Shown one piece after another: positions 16,879 through 25,142 of a stretch of 64,000 nucleotides of DNA (its first letter is position 1; the number at the start of each line of letters is the position of its first letter). The stretch spans positions 372,001-436,000 of the forward strand of contig NZ_JAFREP010000001.1 of assembly GCF_017377855.1 (NCBI RefSeq), read 5' to 3'. The position numbers were made by a program, and so were the translations under genes. The notes below the pieces were generated by a model. It searched no databases. It had not been told where the DNA came from and worked only from the letters and a program-made list of their open reading frames with translations. This DNA comes from Acanthopleuribacter pedis. Its GTDB lineage: Bacteria > Acidobacteriota > Holophagae > Acanthopleuribacterales > Acanthopleuribacteraceae.

Positions 16879-19800
16879 TCAAGGATCGTGCTCGGGACCA
16901 CACCACACCACGCAACGAAACCCGAGGAAGTTGCTGCGGAAGGCGGGATGGTAGCTGAAGCGGCAGGCGGCCCGCAACCCGGCGGAAGGGAAGCTCCAGC
17001 CGCCGCCGCGCACCACGCGCGGGGCCCCTTTTACGGCCTTTCCATAAGCCGTCTCATCGGTGATTGCACGACGCCCCGGTGTGACAAAAGTGTCATAGAT
17101 GTCGACACACCACTCCCATGTGTTACCCGACATGTCAAACACACCGGCGGGTGTTTTGCCAAGTGGGAACAACCCCACCGGTGTTGTATCGCCGTGGTTA
17201 CCCTCGAAATTGGCGTGTTGCGGTGAGGGTTCGTCGCTCTGCTTGGCTGCCCAGGGGAAACGGCGCCCCTCCGAGCCGCGCGCCACAAATTCCCATTGAG
17301 CTTCGCTTGGAAGCCGGACGACCAGTTTGTCCGTCTGAAAAATGGGGGGGCGGCTGCCTTCTAGCATTTGGTGTTGGAGCCAGCGACAATAAGCCGTTGC
17401 CTCGTAGAAGGAGATGCCCGTGACCGGGTGGTTCCTTTTCATGTTGGGCGGCTGGTTGGCTGTTTCCCAAAACGCCGGTTTGGTGTCAGGCGTCAACCAT
17501 TCTTTGTGGTCTTTATAGAATGAATCCGCCGGGACCTGTTCGTCGAACCAGGCGTCGAAACGACCCTCCGCGACGGATTGAAGCCAATCCCAGCCCTCGG
17601 GTTCCGCCAGCCACCATTGTTGGTTTTGATAACCGCCGTCCGCCACGAACGCCGCGAACTCCTGGTTGGTCAGCGGGTATTTGCCGATCCAATAGGGTTT
17701 TTTGATGGTGATAGGGAGCGGCGGTTGTTCATTTTCTTGCCCGTCTTTTTCGCCCATGATGAATTCCCCGGGTTCGATGCGCACCCAGCGATCCGCACGG
17801 AACATACCCAGTCGTGGGTCGTGGACCGCGCCCAGCGCCGAAACCGCCTCGGCGCGGTCTTTGGCCGGGATGGCGTTGGTTTGGTACAACAATGCCTTGG
17901 CGGCACGGCTTGATGCCGCGCTGACCTCGGGAGGGAGCGGGACCCCGGCGCCGGTGAGGTCGGCGACCGCCGCGGTGGCCAGGGCCACCCCATGGCCGTA
18001 GTTTCGCCACGCTGCTTGGTCTGTTCCGACGTGCTGTAACAGGGCGTCCAGCCACAGCTTAAACCGCCCGGGGTTGGTGCAGCCCAATTCCGTGAGCGCG
18101 AGCAGCAGGGGTTCGTGCCACCAGTCTTGGGTTGTGTAATCGCGTAGGAACCGGTTGAGTCGATTCTGCTTGGGGTGTTCTCCTAACTCCTTCTGGTGAA
18201 TCAGGTGGATCAGGTACAAACCCGCCTGGTATTCCTGGTGCCCGTGATGACTGAACCGCAGGAGGGTCTCGTTTGGGTGGTCGCCGTCACGGCGCAGCAA
18301 AATACCGACCCGCAGTTCCAGGCATTGGAGCAGGTGGTTCAACGCTTGGTCTTCCGTGGCCGTGGGGTTTGGCGTTTGTGGCCGGTGTTGTTCCCAATGC
18401 GTGCGCAAGATCTGGATCACCGTGGCTTCGGTGAACAACACACAGCCTTGGTTTCTGGAGGGGTTGCCCTGTTTTTTTGACAGCGTGTGGCATTCGCCGG
18501 CGAGGTCACGCACGCTGTCGCGCAGGACGGTCTGTTGCCAATCTTCTAGGAACAGGGTGTCGCGGTCCTCGTCCTTATTTTGCAGGAAGAGGTTGAAGAC
18601 ATCGCGGTAGAGTTGGGCGCGCATGTGGGGCATGGGTTTGTCGTTCAGTCGGATGACGGCCAGCAAGGTGAGGATGTTGGGATTTACCGCCATTTCACGC
18701 ACATGGTCGTGTTCTTCGATTTCACGGATCACCTGGTTGGCGAAATCGGGGTTGGGTGCATTGGGAAAGTGGCTGTTCAGCCGGGCCACGGCCGCGAACC
18801 AGCTATGGAGGAACTGTTCCCGTTGGGTTCGGTTCATGGGGTTCACATGGTAGGTTTTGAATTGGCAGCGGCGTTTTGCGGTGATGAGTTTGTGTTCAAA
18901 GGCACGGGTGCGACAGGTGATCAAAACCGAGAAGCGGTCGTCGGGGTAGGCTGAAAGAAAGGTGTCCAGCGCTTTAAACACGGCTTTGCGCTGCGCGACG
19001 GTGGGCAGTTCGTCGAGCCCGTCGAGCAGGAGCACCGCGCGCCCTTCCTGAAAAAGACCGTCAACCTGGCTGCCAAGCCTGCTGATCTGTTCCAGATAGC
19101 CGCGCAAGGCCGATGGGGTCGGGGTGGTGCTTGTTTGCAGGTAGGTGCCGAATTCGTGGCAGACCACGAAGAAAGGAACCGGCAGTGGGGCCTTTGCTTG
19201 GGTGTCCTGGTACCAGAGTTGGCGGGCGGTGTCGGCCAGGGCGTGGGACAGCAGGCCGGTGGTGGTTTGGCCGGCGAGGTAGCGCAGGAGCGACGTTTTG
19301 CCGGAGCCGGGATCGCCAATGATGACTAGGTGTTTGCCCTCGCTGGGTAAGGCTGAAACGGCGATCCTGCGTTCGCTGAGGTTGCCCAGAAGTTCCGGGG
19401 TGGGATCTTTTTCCCGACCGGGCGTGCGGTGTTGGGCGCTGAGATCCACAAAAACGTCGCTGAGTTGGATGGCGCCGGCATCCGCGTCTTTGCCGCGGAA
19501 CCCCTGCACCACGATTTTGGTGGTGTCCCGTTGTAATCCGGTTAAATAGGTGCGGAGCGGGTCGGGCAGGGGTTCAGCGCCTTTGCTTTTGGCGACCCGT
19601 TCCAGCCAGGGCTGGAAGGAGAAGGCGTCATGGGTGACCGTGGTGAAACCGTCGCTGGGACCGGTGGCCAGATCGCGCAGGCGTTGCAGGGTGGCGGCGG
19701 CTTGGGTGTACCAAGTGCTGTGGTAGGCCAGGTCGCGGGTTGGGTCGGGGTGTTCATGGTGGAGGAAAACAAACAGGGGTGGGCCGTTGGGGTTCTCGGC

Positions 19801-20049
19801 GCGGCTTGCTTTGAGTTCGGCGAGGGTGGGGATGGTGGCGTCATCGTGGCTCTGGCGAGCGAGCGCGATGTTGAGGAAGAGCGCATCGTATTGGGCGAGC
19901 CGGTCGACATCGTAGGGGACGGTGCGGAAGGCGAAACCCCAGGTGGCGGCCTGGTCCGCGTTCCATTGGGTGATGGCGGTGTCGCGGTTGTGACGGATGC
20001 TGTCGGGGAAGGCGGGCGTGGCCCAAACGGCGATGTTGAGAAAATCCAT
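16879..20049 (-). CDS. NACHT NTPase fused to a C-terminal SUMF1/FGE-sulfatase domain
   Basis: 1056 residues. Residues 1-170 are an N-terminal domain I cannot name (MDFLNIAVWATPAFPDSIRH; YDALFLNIALARQSHDD), then a linker typical of bacterial NACHT proteins (LRTYLTGLQRDTTKIVVQG, IQLSDVFVDLS). Walker A is IIGDPGSGKTSLLRYLAG (245-252) and Walker B is AVLLLDGLDELP (338-348), with the NACHT small-residue/acidic pattern. The helical middle is followed from about 770 by a formylglycine-enzyme-like domain (EPGEFIMG, YWIGKYPLTNQEFAAFV, HPVTGISFYEATAYCRWL, FDMSGNTWEWCVD, RVVRGGGWSFPSAGLRAACR, FLGFRCV). This architecture is known from prokaryotic immune/conflict STAND proteins: the N-terminus would be the effector, the NACHT the switch and the SUMF1 part the sensor. 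Role here inferred. Confidence 0.9.
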   Translation of the reverse strand: MDFLNIAVWATPAFPDSIRHNRDTAITQWNADQAATWGFAFRTVPYDVDRLAQYDALFLNIALARQSHDDATIPTLAELKASRAENPNGPPLFVFLHHEHPDPTRDLAYHSTWYTQAAATLQRLRDLATGPSDGFTTVTHDAFSFQPWLERVAKSKGAEPLPDPLRTYLTGLQRDTTKIVVQGFRGKDADAGAIQLSDVFVDLSAQHRTPGREKDPTPELLGNLSERRIAVSALPSEGKHLVIIGDPGSGKTSLLRYLAGQTTTGLLSHALADTARQLWYQDTQAKAPLPVPFFVVCHEFGTYLQTSTTPTPSALRGYLEQISRLGSQVDGLFQEGRAVLLLDGLDELPTVAQRKAVFKALDTFLSAYPDDRFSVLITCRTRAFEHKLITAKRRCQFKTYHVNPMNRTQREQFLHSWFAAVARLNSHFPNAPNPDFANQVIREIEEHDHVREMAVNPNILTLLAVIRLNDKPMPHMRAQLYRDVFNLFLQNKDEDRDTLFLEDWQQTVLRDSVRDLAGECHTLSKKQGNPSRNQGCVLFTEATVIQILRTHWEQHRPQTPNPTATEDQALNHLLQCLELRVGILLRRDGDHPNETLLRFSHHGHQEYQAGLYLIHLIHQKELGEHPKQNRLNRFLRDYTTQDWWHEPLLLALTELGCTNPGRFKLWLDALLQHVGTDQAAWRNYGHGVALATAAVADLTGAGVPLPPEVSAASSRAAKALLYQTNAIPAKDRAEAVSALGAVHDPRLGMFRADRWVRIEPGEFIMGEKDGQENEQPPLPITIKKPYWIGKYPLTNQEFAAFVADGGYQNQQWWLAEPEGWDWLQSVAEGRFDAWFDEQVPADSFYKDHKEWLTPDTKPAFWETANQPPNMKRNHPVTGISFYEATAYCRWLQHQMLEGSRPPIFQTDKLVVRLPSEAQWEFVARGSEGRRFPWAAKQSDEPSPQHANFEGNHGDTTPVGLFPLGKTPAGVFDMSGNTWEWCVDIYDTFVTPGRRAITDETAYGKAVKGAPRVVRGGGWSFPSAGLRAACRFSYHPAFRSNFLGFRCVVWCGPEHDP

Positions 20050-20274
20050 GGCGGCTCACAAAGGTGAAGATGGTCGGCGTTTGGGGTGACGCCGGCTAAG
20101 CGAAGTTTTTGGCGCTGATGCGGTGGTGTGAACATCCAGGATTTTAATAAAAAAGGCGTTGAAAAAGAAACCTGTTCGATTTGGAAGCTGTGTGGTTTTC
20201 GGGATTTTTGCCTTAATCGTGTGGTTTTGCCGTCGTCTCGCGTGGCGGGGCAGTTCGAAGGCTCCGGGCGGTCG

Positions 20275-20847
20275 TCAGATAAAGGCGCGCAGGGTGATTG
20301 AGATACGGCGGCCGGTGAAGCGTTTGAAGTGGGGGACCTCGTGGGTCCAGCGTTGGTTGGTGGCGAAGGGGATGAGGACCACCGCGCCATGGCCCAGGGT
20401 GACATCGTGGAAGCCTTTGCCGCCGTAGGGTCGCAGTCGGAAGATGCGTTCCTCGCCCAGGGAAACGGTGATGATCGGTGAATCGGGCACCATGTGGGCG
20501 GTGGCGTCGCGGTGGCGGCCGATGTAGTGGCCTTGGGTGCCGTCGTACCAGTTGAGCAGCAGGCTGTTGATGCCGTCGTGGAAGCGCTCCCGTGCCCAGG
20601 CGAGGAACGGCGCCAAGGTGGCGGTGGTCGGCAACGCGCGGTTGATGTTGCCGGAGTAGACGTAGTCCTTGCCGTAGGCTTGTTGCCAACGGGGGGTGGG
20701 CACCGGTTTGCCGTGCATGTGCACGATGTGGAAGTCGGCGGGACGGCTCGCCCAAAGCGAATCGAAGCCGGCCGTGTCGAGGATGAGTTCCGCCGGCAGC
20801 GTGCCTGTTTGGATGTGGTGGCCGGCGTCCAGTTGGTGGTTTTGCAT
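20275..20847 (-). CDS. AlkB-like 2-oxoglutarate/Fe(II) dioxygenase
   Basis: 190 residues; GAGGAAA before the ATG. Iron ligands are HRD (H112, D114 in YIGRHRDATAHM) and H169 (RWTHEVP). The 2-oxoglutarate-binding motif RISITLR (181-187) corresponds to RxNxTxR of AlkB. IITVSLGEERIFRLRP and GAVVLIPF are usual AlkB-family strands, and the length suits an ALKBH2/3-type bacterial enzyme. Such enzymes oxidatively remove alkyl groups from bases in DNA or RNA (family knowledge). Same strand as the NACHT gene downstream and the two nucleotidyltransferase genes upstream; gaps of 225 and 259 bp make one transcript uncertain. Confidence 0.92.
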   Translation of the reverse strand: MQNHQLDAGHHIQTGTLPAELILDTAGFDSLWASRPADFHIVHMHGKPVPTPRWQQAYGKDYVYSGNINRALPTTATLAPFLAWARERFHDGINSLLLNWYDGTQGHYIGRHRDATAHMVPDSPIITVSLGEERIFRLRPYGGKGFHDVTLGHGAVVLIPFATNQRWTHEVPHFKRFTGRRISITLRAFI

Positions 20848-21042
20848 CGGTTTCCTCGCTTGCCCGCCTATTCTACGGAAACCGTGGGGGCCGACGGGGA
20901 TGATTTTCTGCTTTTTGGGATTGGCGTTTGGGTCCGTGGCGGCCGTGTGTGGCCTGTGTTGGGTGCTGATTGGACGGCGTGGTGGCGTGTGGTTGGGTGG
21001 GTTGATTGGGTGGGTGACGGTGTGTGGTTGGATATTGATCCG

Positions 21043-21063
21043 GCGCGTACCTTCAGCACGCGC
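21043..21063. repeat. 21-bp palindromic motif, copy 1
   Basis: GCGCGTACCTTCAGC followed by ACGCGC: a short hairpin (GCGCGT / ACGCGC arms) in the G/T-rich gap between the AlkB and nucleotidyltransferase genes. The same 21 bp recur exactly, inverted, at 29821-29841, with variants at 29767-29787 and 30231-30251. Confidence 0.8.
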
Positions 21064-21106
21064 CGGGCCAGGCCCACCGAACCCGGATATCCATCATCTT
21101 TCCGGG

Positions 21107-21868
21107 TTAGCCTTCCTCCCGCCAGTGGTTGCGGCGTAGGCGCAGCAGCAGGTTGTTGAGGTCGGGCCGACAGGTGTTTGCTTCCGGCAAGGCGCTTTGC
21201 TCATAGGCCTTTTCCAGCTCCGCCTCGTAGCGATCCTTTAGGGTTTGCAGGCGTTCCAGGAAACCGGCGTCGATGGTTTCCTTTTCCGCGCCGCCGCGTT
21301 TGATCGCGATCAGTTCGTCCAGCAGTGGTTCGCCAAAATCTCCGTTGAGCGTGGCCAGGTTCATTTCCATCTCGCCCGTACGCATCAGGTGGATGCCGGT
21401 GAACAACACGCGGAACACGTACAGAATGGGTTTGGCGCGTTGCTCCTTTTCCTTAAGGAACAGCTTCCATTGGTTGGCGGCGAACCCCAGGTAATGGCGC
21501 GCGTGGTGGCGGGTGATGCAGCGCCGGCCCAGGGTCTTGAGCTCCTCGTGGACCTGGCCGCCGTGCAGCACGAGCGGGGAGAACAGTTGCTCCAGCACAT
21601 ACCCGTTGCGGCCGAGCATCATGCCGAAAAACTTGGCCGCGTCGTGGGTGACCAGGTCCAGTTCCAGGCCGTCCTGGTCCCAAATGCGGCTGATGGTTTC
21701 CTCCGGTTGGTCCAGGCCGAGCACGGCCTCGCAGGGCAGCAAATGGACACCGCGAATGTCGACGTCGGAATCGTCGGAGGCGAACCCGTAGAGATGCGCA
21801 CCGCTGACGGTGGCGAAAAGCAGGGGATGGGGATGGTCTTTCACGACTTGGATCACTCTGGCGTCCAT
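21107..21868 (-). CDS. Pol-beta superfamily nucleotidyltransferase (COG3541-like), first of a pair
   Basis: ATG at 21868 with AGAGGAAA gives 253 residues; the frame is open further upstream but only as shadow of the neighbour. The minimal nucleotidyltransferase signature is TVSGAHLYGFASDDSDVDIRGVHLLP: Gly-Ser-like pair replaced by SG (22-23), metal ligands D35 and D37. A later Asp (LELDLVTHDAAKFF) is the likely third carboxylate. COG3541/RlaP-type enzymes are associated with RNA repair loci, but the substrate of this subgroup is not established. It follows the next gene by 11 bp, so the two form an operon. The C-terminal half is helical with conserved-looking basic residues. Confidence 0.82.
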   Translation of the reverse strand: MDARVIQVVKDHPHPLLFATVSGAHLYGFASDDSDVDIRGVHLLPCEAVLGLDQPEETISRIWDQDGLELDLVTHDAAKFFGMMLGRNGYVLEQLFSPLVLHGGQVHEELKTLGRRCITRHHARHYLGFAANQWKLFLKEKEQRAKPILYVFRVLFTGIHLMRTGEMEMNLATLNGDFGEPLLDELIAIKRGGAEKETIDAGFLERLQTLKDRYEAELEKAYEQSALPEANTCRPDLNNLLLRLRRNHWREEG

Positions 21869-21879
21869 GGTTTCCTCTT

Positions 21880-22818
21880 TTAATCTAAGCGTGTCGCCCA
21901 GCTTCGGGCTTCGATGAGAAAGTGATTGACGGTTGCGTAGTCGGGCCGTTCCGGGAGCCGGGTGTCGCGCAGGGCTTGCTCGAATTGGGCGTGCAGTTTG
22001 AGCCGCCAGGCCTCGATTTGCGCCACCGTCCAGGTGCCCGCGCGGATGGCGAGCAGGTCGTCGCGATGGTCCGTGACCGCCACCGGCACCTCGCCCCGTT
22101 GCAACAGGCCGATGCCGGACAGGAGCAAGCGAATCAGGTGCATCGCGTGTTTCCAGTTGATGTCGCTGGGATCTTTTTCGCGGCGTTTCTCCATGCGTTT
22201 GAACTGGGACAAGACATAACCGTTGTAGGTTTGGTAGGCCAGCTTGGAGAGGAAGGCGGCGCGGATCGCCAGCAGTTGTTCGGCCACCGCGTTGGCTTCC
22301 ACGACCAGGGGCGTGTACAGGCATTCCAGGATGTTGGGATTGGCCTTGAGTGCCAAATTAATGAACTTCTGGATTTCCCAATAACAGTGGTCCTGTTCCT
22401 TGTCCTCGAGCTGTTCCGGCACACCGAACAACGACCAGTGCAGGCGGGCCGGGGGCAGGTAAATGCCGCGCAGGTCGGTATCGGAGCCGGCGTGGCTGAG
22501 CCCGTAGGCGCGCGAACCGACGATGCAGCGGTAGATCACGCCGCGGTGCAGGTCGTAATCGGCCAACAGGCGCAAGCTGGAATCGTCGCGCGCTTGGTGG
22601 GCTGAAAGCGTGGTGAGCTGGTCGCGGCGGTACAGGCCCTTGGTGGCGTCGACCATGCGGACCCGGTAACCGTGGTGGCCGTCGACGGGCTGGGCGACGA
22701 TGGAACCCACCGCCCCGGCGGGAATCGCCGGATGGCTGCTGGTCGCCGCCAGGTCGACGCGGGTCACCACCTTGGTGCCCACGGGCAGCAGTTGTCCGAA
22801 ATGCTGTTTTTGACTCAT
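21880..22818 (-). CDS. Pol-beta superfamily nucleotidyltransferase, second of a pair
   Basis: 312 residues; GAGGAGAGGAAA before the ATG, nearly the same translation signal as its partner. An N-terminal about 75-residue extension (GTKVVTRVDLAATSSHPAIPAGAVGSIV, GYRVRMVDATKGLYRRDQL) looks like a small beta-barrel, absent from the partner. The nucleotidyltransferase core follows: CIVGSRAYGLSHAGSDTDLRGIYLPP, with GS at 101-102 and metal ligands D113 and D115. The helical C-terminal part (NWKHAMHLIRLLLSGIGLLQRGEVPV) parallels KPILYVFRVLFTGIHLMRTGEM in the partner, so the pair arose by duplication. RNA end or tRNA repair is plausible but unproven. Confidence 0.87.
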   Translation of the reverse strand: MSQKQHFGQLLPVGTKVVTRVDLAATSSHPAIPAGAVGSIVAQPVDGHHGYRVRMVDATKGLYRRDQLTTLSAHQARDDSSLRLLADYDLHRGVIYRCIVGSRAYGLSHAGSDTDLRGIYLPPARLHWSLFGVPEQLEDKEQDHCYWEIQKFINLALKANPNILECLYTPLVVEANAVAEQLLAIRAAFLSKLAYQTYNGYVLSQFKRMEKRREKDPSDINWKHAMHLIRLLLSGIGLLQRGEVPVAVTDHRDDLLAIRAGTWTVAQIEAWRLKLHAQFEQALRDTRLPERPDYATVNHFLIEARSWATRLD

Positions 22819-22962
22819 GGTTTCCTCTCCTCGGCGGTGAGCCGGCGCGGCGTTGCGTCGCTGTATTAGGTTAAGCGCAATTCGGGCCGAAATCCGGTGA
22901 GGCGACCGACAGAGTTTCGCTTGTGTTATGCTGGCCCGGCAATCATATCAAGGGGGATTGGG

Positions 22963-23712
22963 ATGCAGGGACGGCAGGTATTAATTACCGGCGGAAGTGC
23001 CGGGATTGGCTTAGATTGTGTGCGGATGTTGACCGAGGCCGGGGCGCGGGTCCACGTTGTGGCGCGGGATCGCGAGCGTTTGGATGCGCTACAAAACCAA
23101 TTTGGCGAGCAGGTTACCACCTTGGCGGCCGATTTGGCCGAAACCGACGCGGTGGCCGCGGTCGGCGCCCATTTGGAGGCCGTCGGGGTCGCGGCCTTGG
23201 ACGGTTTGGTCATCAACGCGGCAAAATACGGGTTTCGTTCTTTGAGCGACTGTTCCCTCGCCGAACTCCAGGCTTATTTTCAGGTCAACGCGATTAGCGC
23301 GATCCAGCTCATCAACCTGACCTTGCCCCTGTTGCGCAAGGGCGAGGGCCGTTCGATTGTGTGCGTGTCCTCGACACTGGCCACGCGGCCGATTGCCGGG
23401 ACCGGCGCTTACGCCGCCACCAAAGCCGCGCTCAACAGCCTGGTACAAACCTACGCGCTCGAGTGCGCCGGCGATCAGATTCGCGTTAACGCGGTGTTGC
23501 CGGGTGTGGTGGATACCGACATCCACGAGCCGCGGACGGATCAAGACCCACCCCGTGCCGAGAAAATGGCCGCGCTGGGGCCGATGCACCCGCTCGGCCG
23601 TGTCGGCTCCGTGCGCGATGTGTCCGCGCTGGTGATGTTCCTGCTCGGGGATCAAAGCGCTTGGACCACGGGTTCTTTATATAATGTGGACGGCGGCATC
23701 AGTCTGGTTTAA
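22963..23712 (+). CDS. SDR family oxidoreductase
   Basis: ATG at 22963 with AAGGGGG upstream gives 249 residues, the usual length; an open upstream extension from 22897 is rejected. The Rossmann motif is TGGSAGIG (about 9-16). NAG-like NA is at VINAAKYGF, catalytic Ser in VCVSSTLATRP, and catalytic YxxxK is YAATK. The C-terminal WTTGSLYNVDGGISLV is standard. NADPH or NADH-dependent; substrate unknown. It lies 23 bp upstream of a PTPS-like gene. Known biopterin pathways pair PTPS with an SDR (sepiapterin reductase), so a pterin substrate is possible; a FabG-type role cannot be excluded. Confidence 0.9.
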   Translation: MQGRQVLITGGSAGIGLDCVRMLTEAGARVHVVARDRERLDALQNQFGEQVTTLAADLAETDAVAAVGAHLEAVGVAALDGLVINAAKYGFRSLSDCSLAELQAYFQVNAISAIQLINLTLPLLRKGEGRSIVCVSSTLATRPIAGTGAYAATKAALNSLVQTYALECAGDQIRVNAVLPGVVDTDIHEPRTDQDPPRAEKMAALGPMHPLGRVGSVRDVSALVMFLLGDQSAWTTGSLYNVDGGISLV

Positions 23713-23735
23713 CCGATCGCCGGAGAGGGGGGCAT

Positions 23736-24140
23736 GTGCCCAAAATTGTGTTTGCCCGCAAGGTCTCTTTTCACGCCTTGCACCATTACGCCCTGCCGCA
23801 ATTGAGCGCGGCCCAGAACCGCGCCTACTTCGGCGACGCGGCCGAACCCCATCGCCACCTGTGGTCGGTGACGGTTTGGCTGAGCGGCCCGCCCGCGCCC
23901 GAGACCGGGATGGTGGTGGATCTGCCCGCGGTCGATGCGGTTCTGAAGGAACAGGTGGTGGCCCGTTTCGACGGTCGCCACATCAACGAGGTGGATCCCT
24001 TTTTCGCCCGTTGCCAACCGAGCACCGAAACCTTGGCCGACTACTTTGCGGCACGGTTAGCGCCCTTGCTGGCGCCCGCGGTGCTGGAAAAACTGCGCGT
24101 GGCCGAGGCCGACGACTTATTCGCGGAGTGGTGGCGATGA
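23736..24140 (+). CDS. PTPS/QueD-like protein lacking the catalytic cysteine
   Basis: 134 residues from a GTG preceded by GAGGGGGG. The T-fold signature is clear: FHALHHYALP near residue 12 (zinc His H16), then NRAYFGDAAEPHRHLWSVTV, where H39 and H41 match the other two zinc ligands. In active 6-pyruvoyl/6-carboxytetrahydropterin synthases this segment reads FGxCxxxHGH. Here the Cys position is Ala35 and the central Gly is Arg40. TGMVVDLPAVDAVLKEQVVARFDGRHINE follows as in the family, so zinc binding is kept but the classical reaction is doubtful. It sits between an SDR and maf and overlaps maf by 4 bp. Confidence 0.82.
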   Translation: MPKIVFARKVSFHALHHYALPQLSAAQNRAYFGDAAEPHRHLWSVTVWLSGPPAPETGMVVDLPAVDAVLKEQVVARFDGRHINEVDPFFARCQPSTETLADYFAARLAPLLAPAVLEKLRVAEADDLFAEWWR

Positions 24141-24733
24141 AACCGACCAAGGGATTGCCCCCAATGGTGCTCGCCTCGGGCAGTCGCTACAAGCAGGCGA
24201 TGCTGGCGCGTTTGATGATGCCGTTCACCATCCAAGCCGCGGATATCGACGAAACACCCGATGCGCATCAATCGCCGCGCGAAAACGCGGAACGTCTGGC
24301 CGAGGCCAAGGCGCGGGTGTTGGTGGAAAGCCGGCCGGGGTCGTTGATCATCGGCGCCGACCAAGTGCTGGCCTTCGAAAACACCATCTTGCATAAACCC
24401 GGCACGGTGGAAAACGCGGTTGCCCAGCTGCAACGGCTGCTCGGCAAACGCCACACCCTCCACACCGCGGTTTATTTAATATGTAGCGAACGGAAATGGA
24501 CGGCATCCTTTTGTGTCGATACCCACCTCCACCTTTACCCGGATATTCCGGCGGCGACGCTGCGCGCGATGGTGACGGCCGACAAGACCTGGGACTGCGT
24601 GGGCGGCTACAAGTACGAAAGTCGCGGGATCGCCCTGATGCAGTCGGTGGAAACGGTGGATCCCAGCGCGGTCGTCGGGTTACCGCTTTTGCAACTCAAC
24701 GCGGTACTGCGTGGCTGGGGTTACCCGGGGTAA
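24137..24733 (+). CDS. Maf-like nucleoside triphosphate pyrophosphatase
   Basis: 198 residues; its ATG overlaps the previous TGA (ATGA), giving translational coupling. Maf hallmarks: LASGSRYKQAML at the N-terminus (usually LASxSPRRxELL), ADIDETP, SLIIGADQVLAF with the catalytic Asp, and a C-terminal GGYKYESRGIALM corresponding to GAYGIQGxGxxLV. Maf proteins hydrolyse non-canonical or methylated dNTP/NTP to monophosphates. The substitutions in the first motif (YKQ for PRR) place it in a divergent subgroup (YceF-like or other), so the preferred nucleotide cannot be read from sequence. Confidence 0.88.
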   Translation: MKPTKGLPPMVLASGSRYKQAMLARLMMPFTIQAADIDETPDAHQSPRENAERLAEAKARVLVESRPGSLIIGADQVLAFENTILHKPGTVENAVAQLQRLLGKRHTLHTAVYLICSERKWTASFCVDTHLHLYPDIPAATLRAMVTADKTWDCVGGYKYESRGIALMQSVETVDPSAVVGLPLLQLNAVLRGWGYPG

Positions 24734-24949
24734 GATTGGATCGTCGCGAAAACGTCAAAAATTCAAACCTTGTTTTTGGAATTCCCAGTGAAGTGATGAA
24801 ACGTGCGTTGCGTCACTGTAAAGGTCTGGTAATTGTTGGTTTGCTGGTAGGTCGTGTCGGGGGTTCCCTGCTTGTTCGCTGGTTTTTTCGGATAATCCTA
24901 ATGAAAGTTCGCATTCGAGCCGAATCAATTGCCATGGTTTTTCGTTTCG

Positions 24950-25142
24950 AACCCGCAATTCTCACAAGAATTCGTCGCGAGAAGCAGAAAGCCTTGTGAG
25001 TACGAAGATTACGACCGAGAGACGGCATAGGCGTAGCAGCGCTACGGCGAAGGCGACGCGACCGAGTAACGCGGAAGGCCGCCCCCTCGTAATCGCATGG
25101 GTTTCGGCTTCGTAGCAGAACTTCTTGTGAGAATTGCGGGTT
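24950..25142 (-). repeat. Element A copy 2 (shortest, perfect terminal inverted repeats)
   Basis: 193 bp bounded by a perfect 21-bp inverted repeat (24950-24970 and 25122-25142; core CCCGCAATTCTCACAAG). Inner segments also pair: GATTACGA near 25006 with TCGTAATC near 25087, and CGTAGCAGCGCTACG at the centre, so the whole element can fold into one long hairpin. It lacks the 16-bp internal repeats of the other copies and may represent the basic form. It lies between maf and the rpoD promoter. Confidence 0.9.

Noticed and set aside
16879-17020. Diversity-generating retroelement variable region in the SUMF1 C-terminus
   Set aside because: Plausible by position, but there is no reverse transcriptase or template repeat in the window, so it is kept only as something to check.
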